From positions 1-27,877 of the forward strand of contig CAMGAM010000002.1 in the NCBI GenBank assembly GCA_946007485.1: a stretch of DNA of 27,877 bases. The letters are read 5' to 3'. Positions 14,689 to 22,248 of the stretch are shown in pieces. The notes beneath the pieces were generated by a model. That model was not told where the DNA came from. It did not search any database and saw nothing but the letters and a program-made list of their open reading frames with translations. Within the stretch, counting starts at the first letter, position 1; the number at the start of each line of letters is the position of its first letter. The translations under genes were made by a program, and so were the position numbers. The stretch is from an uncultured Mycoplasmatota bacterium. GTDB lineage: Bacteria; Bacillota_I; Bacilli_A; RF39; UBA660.

Positions 14689-15432
14689 AATATTGGTAAT
14701 AAATATAAATCTTTCTTTATCTGAATAATCTTTTTCAACAGTAATGAATACATTATCAAGATGTTTTTTAGCAATATCAACAATTGTTGTCGATTGATTT
14801 AAGCCAATTTCAAAACAGATAAGGAATTTATCATTAGTAATATTTGTGATATTTTCTAGAATTTTACGATAGTAATATAATCCATCTTCTTTGGCATATA
14901 AAGCAACCTGTGGTTCATTATTTTTAACAATATCCATAATAGGTTCATCAAATCTTATATATGGGGGATTTGAAATAATGATATCATATTTTTTTTCTTG
15001 ATATGTTGTCATATCATCATTGATAAAGTTTATTTCTGTATTATTTTTTTGGGCATTGATTTTTGCTAACTCGAGGGCATCTTTTGAAATATCAAGAGCA
15101 TCAACGGTAGCATCTAAATTCTTTTTTAGAGAGATAGCAATGCATCCAGAACCAGTACCTAAATCGATAATTGATACTTTTTGATTGGGGAAATATTTTT
15201 TGATTTTGGTGATAGTTTTTTCTACTAATAACTCGGTTTCAAAACGGGGAATTAGGACTGATTCATTAACTTCAATAGTATTTCCATAGAAATTGACATT
15301 GCCAATTATGTATTGAATAGGTTTTCCTGCTTTTAATTCGCAGAGTACTTTATCATAGTCAATTTCTTGATTATTGCCGGTTTCTTTTAGATATTTTTCT
15401 AGGTAGGTTAATTCTTTTTGAAAGTCTTTCAT
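14683..15432 (-). CDS. prmC: release factor glutamine methyltransferase
   Basis: A 249-residue class I methyltransferase that methylates the glutamine of the GGQ motif of release factors, using S-adenosylmethionine. The N-terminal helical domain ends in PIQYIIGNVNFYG (about 38-50) with VLIPRFETELLVE, which are PrmC signatures. The cofactor loop is IIDLGTGSGCIAIS (about 88-101) and the catalytic NPPY is at 155-158 (IIISNPPYIRF), which binds the substrate glutamine. The start ATG is one nt after the prfA stop, with AGGGA upstream, so the two genes are translationally linked and the enzyme sits beside its substrate. Slightly shorter than the usual 270-290. Confidence 0.95.
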   Translation of the reverse strand: MKDFQKELTYLEKYLKETGNNQEIDYDKVLCELKAGKPIQYIIGNVNFYGNTIEVNESVLIPRFETELLVEKTITKIKKYFPNQKVSIIDLGTGSGCIAISLKKNLDATVDALDISKDALELAKINAQKNNTEINFINDDMTTYQEKKYDIIISNPPYIRFDEPIMDIVKNNEPQVALYAKEDGLYYYRKILENITNITNDKFLICFEIGLNQSTTIVDIAKKHLDNVFITVEKDYSDKERFIFITNIK

Positions 15433-15433
15433 G

Positions 15434-16495
15434 TTAGATTTCCCTATTTTCTAATTCTATACGTTGATTTTCGTTAATTAAAGCTTCAATGATAACTCCT
15501 AAATCACCATTCATGATACGGTCTAAATTCATTGAAGTAAATCCAATACGGTGATCAGTTACTCTGTTTTGTGGATAATTATAGGTTCTAATTTTTTCTG
15601 AACGGTCACCAGTACCAATTTTATTTTTTCTTTCAGCCGCATTGGCAGCTTCTTGCTCTCTTAATTTTAAATCATATAGTCGTGTTTTTAAGATTTTAAA
15701 AGCTTTTTCTTTATTTTTTATTTGGCTTCTTTCTGTTTGTGAATAGACAATAATACCAGTTGGAATATGGGTAAGTCTAACAGCAGAGTCAGTAGTGTTA
15801 ACACCTTGACCACCACAGCCACTACTTCTTGTAATGTCAATTCTGACTTCAGATTCATCTAATTCGTAATCGAATTCTTCAGCTTCAGGCATTACTAAAA
15901 CAGTAGCCGTTGAAGTGTGAACTCTACCACCTGATTCAGTTTCAGGAACTCTTTGGACACGATGAGCGCCAGATTCATATTTTAATTTGGAATAAGCACC
16001 CTCCCCTTTTATCATGAATTCTATTTGAGAATAACCACCTGCTGATCCTGGTTCTTCATTTAAAACTTCAATTTTCCAACCAAAATTATTGATATAGTGA
16101 GTATACATGTCAAATAAGTCGCCAGCAAAAATATTAGCTTCATCGCCACCAGCGGCTCCACGAATTTCAACAATAACATTCTTTTCATCATTTGGATCAT
16201 GTGGTAATAATAGGACTTCTAAAGTTTTATCTATTGATTCTTTTTCTTTAGTTAAAGAATTAATTTCTTCTTTAGCAAATTCTTCCATATCGGGTTCTTT
16301 AAGCATTTCTTTAGCTGTTTCAATATCAGATAATATCTTTTTATATTTATCATATACTTCAACAGTTTTAGATAGTCTTCGTTGTTCTTTTGATAGTTCA
16401 GTCATTTTTTTGATATCTTTAATTACTTCATCAGTTGATAATTCTTCAGATATTTCGTTGTATCTTTTTTCAATGGCATCTAATCTATTTATCAT
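15434..16495 (-). CDS. prfA: peptide chain release factor 1
   Basis: A 353-residue class I release factor that reads UAA and UAG and triggers release of the peptide. The start is ATG 16495 with AGAGAGG upstream; an in-frame ATG at 16531 lies upstream of the promoter -10 and cannot be used from that transcript. Visible motifs: GAAGGDEANIFAGDLF, the P-E-T form of the RF1-specific PxT codon-reading tripeptide (about 184-186, in HRVQRVPETESGGRVHTS), and the catalytic GGQ at 228-230 in SSGCGGQGVNTTDSAVRL. The PxT tripeptide separates it from RF2. First gene of the prfA-prmC pair. Its presence is direct evidence that UAA is a termination codon here. Confidence 0.97.
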   Translation of the reverse strand: MINRLDAIEKRYNEISEELSTDEVIKDIKKMTELSKEQRRLSKTVEVYDKYKKILSDIETAKEMLKEPDMEEFAKEEINSLTKEKESIDKTLEVLLLPHDPNDEKNVIVEIRGAAGGDEANIFAGDLFDMYTHYINNFGWKIEVLNEEPGSAGGYSQIEFMIKGEGAYSKLKYESGAHRVQRVPETESGGRVHTSTATVLVMPEAEEFDYELDESEVRIDITRSSGCGGQGVNTTDSAVRLTHIPTGIIVYSQTERSQIKNKEKAFKILKTRLYDLKLREQEAANAAERKNKIGTGDRSEKIRTYNYPQNRVTDHRIGFTSMNLDRIMNGDLGVIIEALINENQRIELENREI

Positions 16496-16521
16496 AAAAA
16501 TCAGTCCTCTCTTGCGGTATA

Positions 16522-16550
16522 AGTATATCATAAAATAGAAAAATCTTCAA
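16522..16550 (-). promoter_or_regulatory. promoter of prfA-prmC
   Basis: On the minus strand TTGAAG (16545-16550), 17-nt spacer, TATACT (16522-16527). The transcript should start near 16515, about 20 nt before the prfA ATG. Confidence 0.8.
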
Positions 16551-16588
16551 TTTATATTGTTATTTTTTAGTAATTTACTGGGTAATAA

Positions 16589-16617
16589 TTGAAATGTTTA
16601 CATATGTTTGTTATAAT
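16589..16617 (+). promoter_or_regulatory. promoter of the Y-family polymerase gene
   Basis: TTGAAA (16589-16594), 17-nt spacer, TATAAT (16612-16617) with extended TGT. I see no LexA box of the CGAAC-N4-GTTCG type around it. Confidence 0.8.
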
Positions 16618-16634
16618 TTAATTGGGTGGTAGTT

Positions 16635-17834
16635 ATGATGGAGAGGATTATTTTACATATTGATTGTAATAATGCTTTTTTGTCTTGGACTGCCGTTAAT
16701 ATGCTTCACAATGGAAGTAAAATAGATATAAGAAATCGATATGCCGTAATTGGAGGAAAAGAATCTGAGAGAAAAGGAATTGTGCTTGCTAAGAGTAATT
16801 TATGTAAAAAATGTGGGGTAATAACTGGAGAGACACTGTATTCAGCAAGAAGGAAATGTCCTTATTTGGAAGTGTATCATCCAGAGTTTAAGATATATCG
16901 AAAATACTCTGATATTATGTATACTTATTTATGTAATTATTCAAAGAAGATAGAGAGATATTCAATTGATGAATGTTTTATTGATTTTAGTGATAATCTA
17001 GATGTGGTAAAGGATCCTTGTAAATGGGCATATAAGATTAAAGATGAAATTAAAAATAATTTTGTATTTACAGTCAATGTGGGTATTGGAAATAATAAAT
17101 TATTAGCAAAGATGGCAAGTGATTTTTCAAAACCTGATAAAGTTCATACTTTATTTACTAGGGAAATTAAAGAGAAGATGTGGCCTTTGGATGTAGCTGA
17201 TTTATTTATGATCGGGAGAGCTAGTAGTAAGAAATTACATGAATTAGGAATTGATACGATTGAGAAACTTGCTAATTGTGAGATAGAGTTTTTAATGAGA
17301 CATTTTAAAAGTATGGGAAAAATGATGTGGGAATATGCCAATGGAATAGATAATTCAGAGGTTGAGAGTGATTATGGAAATCCTAAGAGTATTTCTAATT
17401 CATTTGTACTTCCATATAATTATTCAAATATAGATGAAATATATAAAGAAATTAGAAAATTATCAATGATGACTGGAGAAAAACTACGAGAGAAAAAGAT
17501 GTATGCTCCGAATGTTTCAGTATGGGTTAAGTTTGATGATTTTACAAAGGTTAGTAAACAGATTACTTTAGATAATTTAATATGTAGTGATGAAGAGATA
17601 TATGAAAATGCGATTAAATTATTTAATAAATTGTGGAATACTGGTAGTGATAAGAAAGTTAGGGCTCTTTGTGTAGGAGTTGCTAATTTGACTGAAGTAT
17701 ATAAAGTACAATTATCACTATTTGGAAATAATCAAGAGGATGATAAGAACGATAATAAACAATTAGATAAGGTACTTGATGATATTAGAAAAAAATATGG
17801 TAATAGTTCTATTACTTATGCAGATAAGTTATGA
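16635..17834 (+). CDS. Y-family DNA polymerase (DinB/UmuC type)
   Basis: A 399-residue translesion polymerase. The start is ATG 16635 because GGGTGG lies just upstream; a GTG at 16626 would overlap that site. The palm begins with ILHIDCNNAFLSW (Asp at about residue 10) and the second catalytic pair is Asp112-Glu113 in RYSIDECFIDFSD. GIVLAKSNLCKKCGVITGE and GIGNNKLLAKMASDFSKPDKV are typical of the fingers and palm. A helix-hairpin-helix thumb and little finger follow, and QLSLF at 359-363 is a beta-clamp binding motif. The HIDCNNAF and SNLCKK forms resemble the UvrX/YqjW-like group rather than classical Pol IV, so I give no symbol. Ends in TGA, showing UGA is a stop. Its 3' end overlaps dxs by 19 nt. 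Confidence 0.9.
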   Translation: MMERIILHIDCNNAFLSWTAVNMLHNGSKIDIRNRYAVIGGKESERKGIVLAKSNLCKKCGVITGETLYSARRKCPYLEVYHPEFKIYRKYSDIMYTYLCNYSKKIERYSIDECFIDFSDNLDVVKDPCKWAYKIKDEIKNNFVFTVNVGIGNNKLLAKMASDFSKPDKVHTLFTREIKEKMWPLDVADLFMIGRASSKKLHELGIDTIEKLANCEIEFLMRHFKSMGKMMWEYANGIDNSEVESDYGNPKSISNSFVLPYNYSNIDEIYKEIRKLSMMTGEKLREKKMYAPNVSVWVKFDDFTKVSKQITLDNLICSDEEIYENAIKLFNKLWNTGSDKKVRALCVGVANLTEVYKVQLSLFGNNQEDDKNDNKQLDKVLDDIRKKYGNSSITYADKL

Positions 17835-19696
17835 CTATTCCATATTTCTTTTATTTTTTTAGCAATCGATTCTGGGTCTAGTTGTAATCTTTTTAAGACT
17901 TCTTCTTTTTTACCTTGTTCAATATATTTATCAGGAATGGCAAAGATTAATATATTTCCATGATAGGAGTGTTCATTGGCATAATTTACTAAATATGAAC
18001 CTAGGGAATTGATATAAGTTTGTTCTTCATATATAAAGATATATTTATAATTATTTAGTAGTTCAAGAAATAATTTTTCATCGATAGGTTTTAAATATCT
18101 AGCATTTATGATTGATAAATCGATATCATCTTTTAGTTGTTCTTTAATTATTTTGGCATTACTTATAAATTGACCATATGTAATCAAAACGGCATCTTTA
18201 CCTTCGGTAATAGTTTCCCAAGAACCAATAGGAATAATTTGATAATTATCTTTTTGATATTCTAATCGGTCTTTAGAGTATCTAATTGCAAATGGTCTTT
18301 TAGATAAGATGGCTGTATATAATAGATTTCCGGCTTCAATACTGTCTTTAGGAGCGGATATTATGAGATTTGGAAGTGGCATTAGAAAAGTTAAGTCATA
18401 AATTCCTTGATGGGTTTCGCCATCTTCACCGACAATACCACAACGATCAATACCTAAAATGACAGGTGAATTCATACGAGTGATATCGTGAAGGACTTCA
18501 TCATATCCTCTTTGTAAGAAAGTAGAATAAATTGAGACAAAGGGAATTAATCCTTCAAGACTCATGCCATTGGCTAATAATAGTGCATGTTCTTCGGCGA
18601 TACCGGCATCAATAAAATTATCTGGATATAACTCTTTATATTTTAATAATTTACTACCACCGGCCATAGCAGGAGTTATAACCATAATTTCTTTATGTTT
18701 TTTAGTTAATTCAATTAAATGATTACTAATAACTTCACTCCAAGTAATTAAATTATCATTTTTAATTATAAACTTACCGGTTTCTTTGTTGAATGGTCCT
18801 ACTCCATGCCAAGTACCAATTAAATCATTTTCACATGGTGGATATCCTTTTCCTTTTTCAGTTATAACATGAATGATAACGGGTTCAGTTTCTTTTTTGG
18901 CCATTTCTAAATAAGTTAACATTTCATGATAATCATGACCATTAATTGGGCCATAATATTTTAAGCCTAATTCTTCAAAAAGAAAGCCATCTTTTAAATA
19001 TAATTTCTTGAGAGATGATTTTAAATTAGTAATACCAATAGTTAGTTTTTTACCTATTAATGGAATATGATTAAGAATTTTTTTAGTAGTATTTTTAATA
19101 TCATGGTATTTATAATTAGCTCTTATCTTGTCAAGATTATTATGAAGAGCACCAACATTTTTAGAAATACTCATTTCATTATCATTTAAAATAATAATTA
19201 ATCTAGTTTTAATATCTCCAAGATGGTTGATTGCTTCATATGGTAGACCATTGCCCATAGAACCATCACCAATAATAGCAATAACATGATAATTTTTCTT
19301 TTGTTTATCTCTAGCAATAGCCATACCAAGAGCAGCTGATATACTGGTGGAAGAATGTCCAGCTTCATATGAATCATATTGGCTTTCTTTTCGCTTTTGG
19401 AATCCTGATAAGCCATCTATTTTTCTAAGTTTATCAAATTCTCTAGCACGACCAGTTAAAATTTTATGAGTATAACATTGATGAGAAACATCAAAGACAA
19501 TCTTATCACGAGGACTATTAAATACTTTATGAATAGCAATAGTTAGGTCTGTGATACCTAGATTGGATGATAAGTGTCCGCCATTTTTTGAGACATGATC
19601 GATAATAAAATTTCTAATATCTTGAGAAAGTATTTCTAAATCTTTAATTTTCATTTTCTTTAAAAACCTGGGATTTTTAATATCTAGTATATTCAT
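17816..19696 (-). CDS. dxs: 1-deoxy-D-xylulose-5-phosphate synthase
   Basis: A 626-residue thiamine diphosphate enzyme that joins pyruvate and glyceraldehyde 3-phosphate, the entry step of the MEP isoprenoid pathway. Visible motifs: KNGGHLSSNLG near 38-47, VSHQCYTHKILTGR near 70-83, EAGHSSTSISAALG at 111-124, and the cofactor motif GDGSMGNG at 143-150 with NDNEMS at 171-176. The transketolase pyrimidine domain has DAGIAEEHA and GYDEVLHDI; HQGIYDL marks the active site region. The ATG at 19696 has no ribosome binding site, and a stop lies four codons upstream in frame, so the start is set by homology. An AAAGGA (19744-19749) lies 47 nt upstream with no start codon after it. It stands alone, convergent with the polymerase gene. 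Confidence 0.95.
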   Translation of the reverse strand: MNILDIKNPRFLKKMKIKDLEILSQDIRNFIIDHVSKNGGHLSSNLGITDLTIAIHKVFNSPRDKIVFDVSHQCYTHKILTGRAREFDKLRKIDGLSGFQKRKESQYDSYEAGHSSTSISAALGMAIARDKQKKNYHVIAIIGDGSMGNGLPYEAINHLGDIKTRLIIILNDNEMSISKNVGALHNNLDKIRANYKYHDIKNTTKKILNHIPLIGKKLTIGITNLKSSLKKLYLKDGFLFEELGLKYYGPINGHDYHEMLTYLEMAKKETEPVIIHVITEKGKGYPPCENDLIGTWHGVGPFNKETGKFIIKNDNLITWSEVISNHLIELTKKHKEIMVITPAMAGGSKLLKYKELYPDNFIDAGIAEEHALLLANGMSLEGLIPFVSIYSTFLQRGYDEVLHDITRMNSPVILGIDRCGIVGEDGETHQGIYDLTFLMPLPNLIISAPKDSIEAGNLLYTAILSKRPFAIRYSKDRLEYQKDNYQIIPIGSWETITEGKDAVLITYGQFISNAKIIKEQLKDDIDLSIINARYLKPIDEKLFLELLNNYKYIFIYEEQTYINSLGSYLVNYANEHSYHGNILIFAIPDKYIEQGKKEEVLKRLQLDPESIAKKIKEIWNSHNLSA

Positions 19697-19774
19697 TTTT
19701 ATAAATTATCAATTTAATAGAATTATTAATCTATTTAATCGATTCCTTTCTATTAATATTTTATTATGTTAATT

Positions 19775-19803
19775 AGTATAAATTATTTTATAATTACTTT
19801 ACA
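19775..19803 (-). promoter_or_regulatory. candidate dxs promoter
   Basis: On the minus strand TGTAAA (19798-19803), 17-nt spacer, TATACT (19775-19780). The -10 is good and the -35 weak. The leader would be about 70 nt, including a small AATAGA/TCTATT hairpin at 19716-19735. Confidence 0.4.
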
Positions 19804-19869
19804 TATATATTTATTTACTTTGTGTCTTTATATTATATATGTACTTGGCTGATTTTTCAAGATTTTGGG

Positions 19870-19898
19870 TTTTAGTTTACATTATTTTATGGTATAAT
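19870..19898 (+). promoter_or_regulatory. promoter of tex
   Basis: TATAAT at 19893-19898 with extended TGG; the -35 position (19870-19875) is poor, as is common for extended -10 promoters. Start near 19905, downstream of the in-frame ATG at 19904, which therefore should not be used. Confidence 0.55.
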
Positions 19899-19927
19899 CA
19901 TTTATGCATAGAAAGAAGGATAGGATG

Positions 19928-22081
19928 ATGAATGAATTTATAATTAAAGAAATTGCAGAAGAATTAAATGTAGGGATTAAACAGGTAGAAACAGTATTAA
20001 ATTTACTTAGTGAAGGAAATACAATACCTTTTATCGCAAGATATAGAAAAGAAGCGACAGGAGCTTTAGATGAAGAACAAATTAAGCAGATTGATGATGT
20101 TTATCAATATCAAGTTAATTTGGCTAAAAGAAAAGAAGATGTAATTAGATTAATTGATGAAAAAGGACTTCTTACTGATGAATTAAAAAATGAGATAATG
20201 AAAGCTACTAAATTAGTTGAAGTAGAAGATTTGTATAGGCCTTATAAGGAGAAGAAAAAAACGAAAGCAACGGAAGCTATTAAGAATGGTTTAGAACCTT
20301 TGGCTAAAGAAATTATGGCTTTTCCTATTAAGGGAGAGATTAATGAGATTGCTAAAAAATATGTAAATGAAAATGTTAAAACTATTGATGAGGCAATTCA
20401 AGGAGCTAAATATATTATTGCTGAATGGATTAGTGATAATGCTAAATATAGAAAAGTAATTAGAGATAATACATATAACTATGGAACTATTAATAGTAAA
20501 ATTAAGAAAAATGCAATAGATGAAAATAAAGTATATGATATGTATTATGATTATAGTGAGAGAATTAAATATATTAAACCGCATCGTATTTTAGCAATAA
20601 ATCGTGGTGAGAATGAAGATGTGCTTAGTGTATCAATAGAATATGAAAAAGAGAGAGTTATTAATTATTTAGAGAAGATGGTTATTAAGAATGAAAATTC
20701 AATTGTTACCGATATCGTTCGTGATGCAATTCTAGATAGTTATAAAAGATTGATACAACCTTCAATTGAGAGAGAAATTAGAAGTGATTTAACGGTTATT
20801 GGTGAAGATGCAGCAATTAATAATTTTGCTAAGAATTTAGAATCATTATTACTTACTCCACCAATGAAAGAAAGAATTGTATTAGCATTTGATCCAGGAT
20901 ATGTAAATGGTTGTAAATTAGCGGTTATTGATAAAACTGGAAAGTATTTAGACTCAGTTGTTATTAAGCCATTTATTAAAAGTAATAATCAAGATAAACT
21001 TACCCTACAATCAGAATTAATAGTTAAAAATTTGATTGATAAATATAAAGTAGAAATTATTGCAATTGGAAATGGAACAGCTTCAAGAGAAAGTGAAAAG
21101 TTTGTTTCTGAAATGATTAAAAAATATAATTTATCGTGTAAATATGTAATTGTATCTGAAGCAGGAGCATCAATATATAGTGCATCAAAAATAGCAATTG
21201 AAGAATTTCCTGATTTAGCAGTTGAGAAAAGAAGTGCTGTAAGTATTGGAAGAAGATTGCAAGATCCACTTGCTGAACTAGTAAAAATACCTCCTGAAGG
21301 AATTGGAGTTGGATTATATCAACATGATGTGTCACAAAAGAAATTGGCTGATAACTTAGATTTTGTTGTTAGTAAAACAGTTAATAGTGTTGGAGTCAAT
21401 GTTAATACGGCTTCCCCATCTTTATTAAAATATGTTTCAGGAATAACTAAGAAACATATTGAGAAAATTATTAATTATCGTGAAGATAAAGGAAAAATTA
21501 ATAATCGTAAGGAAATTGAAAAATTACTTAATGAAAAGGTATATGAACAAGCAATTGGATTTTTAAGAATTACGGATGGAGATAATATTCTTGATTCAAC
21601 TGGTATTCATCCAGAAAGTTATAATATTGCTTTAAAACTTTTGGAGGAACTTGGAATGACGCTTCAAGATGTTGGTAGTAATGAGCTAGTTAATAAATTA
21701 AATGAAATTAAGCTTGAAGAATATAAAGATAAGCTTAATACTGATATTTATACTTTAGAAGATGTAGTTAACTCTTTAAAGAGTCCTAACAGAGATCCTC
21801 GTGATGAGATGCCACAGCCGATTCTTAAAAGTGATATATTAGAATTAGAAGATTTAAAAGTGGGAATGAGACTACAAGGAACAGTTAGAAATGTTGTTGA
21901 TTTTGGTGCTTTTATAGATATTGGATTACATGAAGATGGACTTGTGCATATTTCTAAAATAACAAATAAATATATTAAACATCCAAGTGAAGTATTAAGC
22001 GTTGGAGATATAGTTGATTGTTATGTAGATGAAATTAAGCTTGATAAGAAAAAAGTTAGTTTGACTTTGATTAAAAATTAA
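19928..22081 (+). CDS. tex: Tex-family RNA-binding protein
   Basis: A 717-residue Tex protein (YdcI in Bacillus), a nucleic-acid-binding factor associated with transcription and RNA metabolism. The start is ATG 19928 (MNEFIIKEIAEEL) with AAGGA seven nt upstream. Domains in order: the N-terminal helical region with VLNLLSEGNTIPFIARYRKEATG (about 25-45), the YqgF/RuvX-like domain from about 325 with LAFDPGYVNGCKLAVID, YSASKIAIEEFPDL, the helix-hairpin-helix region with GVNVNTASPSLLKYVSG, and a C-terminal S1 domain (about 645-717: VGMRLQGTVRNVVDFGAFIDIG, DGLVHISKI). Length is normal for the family. Single-gene unit with its own promoter and terminator. Confidence 0.95.
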   Translation: MNEFIIKEIAEELNVGIKQVETVLNLLSEGNTIPFIARYRKEATGALDEEQIKQIDDVYQYQVNLAKRKEDVIRLIDEKGLLTDELKNEIMKATKLVEVEDLYRPYKEKKKTKATEAIKNGLEPLAKEIMAFPIKGEINEIAKKYVNENVKTIDEAIQGAKYIIAEWISDNAKYRKVIRDNTYNYGTINSKIKKNAIDENKVYDMYYDYSERIKYIKPHRILAINRGENEDVLSVSIEYEKERVINYLEKMVIKNENSIVTDIVRDAILDSYKRLIQPSIEREIRSDLTVIGEDAAINNFAKNLESLLLTPPMKERIVLAFDPGYVNGCKLAVIDKTGKYLDSVVIKPFIKSNNQDKLTLQSELIVKNLIDKYKVEIIAIGNGTASRESEKFVSEMIKKYNLSCKYVIVSEAGASIYSASKIAIEEFPDLAVEKRSAVSIGRRLQDPLAELVKIPPEGIGVGLYQHDVSQKKLADNLDFVVSKTVNSVGVNVNTASPSLLKYVSGITKKHIEKIINYREDKGKINNRKEIEKLLNEKVYEQAIGFLRITDGDNILDSTGIHPESYNIALKLLEELGMTLQDVGSNELVNKLNEIKLEEYKDKLNTDIYTLEDVVNSLKSPNRDPRDEMPQPILKSDILELEDLKVGMRLQGTVRNVVDFGAFIDIGLHEDGLVHISKITNKYIKHPSEVLSVGDIVDCYVDEIKLDKKKVSLTLIKN

Positions 22082-22136
22082 TTTGTAGTTATATTATTAA
22101 TTTAATGATAGAAATATTTATAATATTTTTAGTTAA

Positions 22137-22196
22137 AAAAAATCCTTTGATGATATATGATTTATTTAAAGATATATCTTAATCAAGGATTTTTTA
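22137..22196 (+). terminator. terminator between tex and the P-type ATPase gene
   Basis: AAAATCCTTTGAT pairs with ATCAAGGATTTTTT (one bulged base), and an inner GATATAT/ATATATC stem extends the hairpin. A and T runs flank both sides, so it can serve the two convergent genes. Confidence 0.8.
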
Positions 22197-22248
22197 TTTT
22201 GATAAAATTTATTTTTTATTGACTTATTATGGCATTATTATGACGACA

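Noticed and set aside
16635..17834. Mycoplasma-type code with UGA as Trp
   Set aside because: The polymerase gene ends in TGA at the expected family length, Trp is encoded by TGG, and the long conserved genes contain no in-frame TGA.
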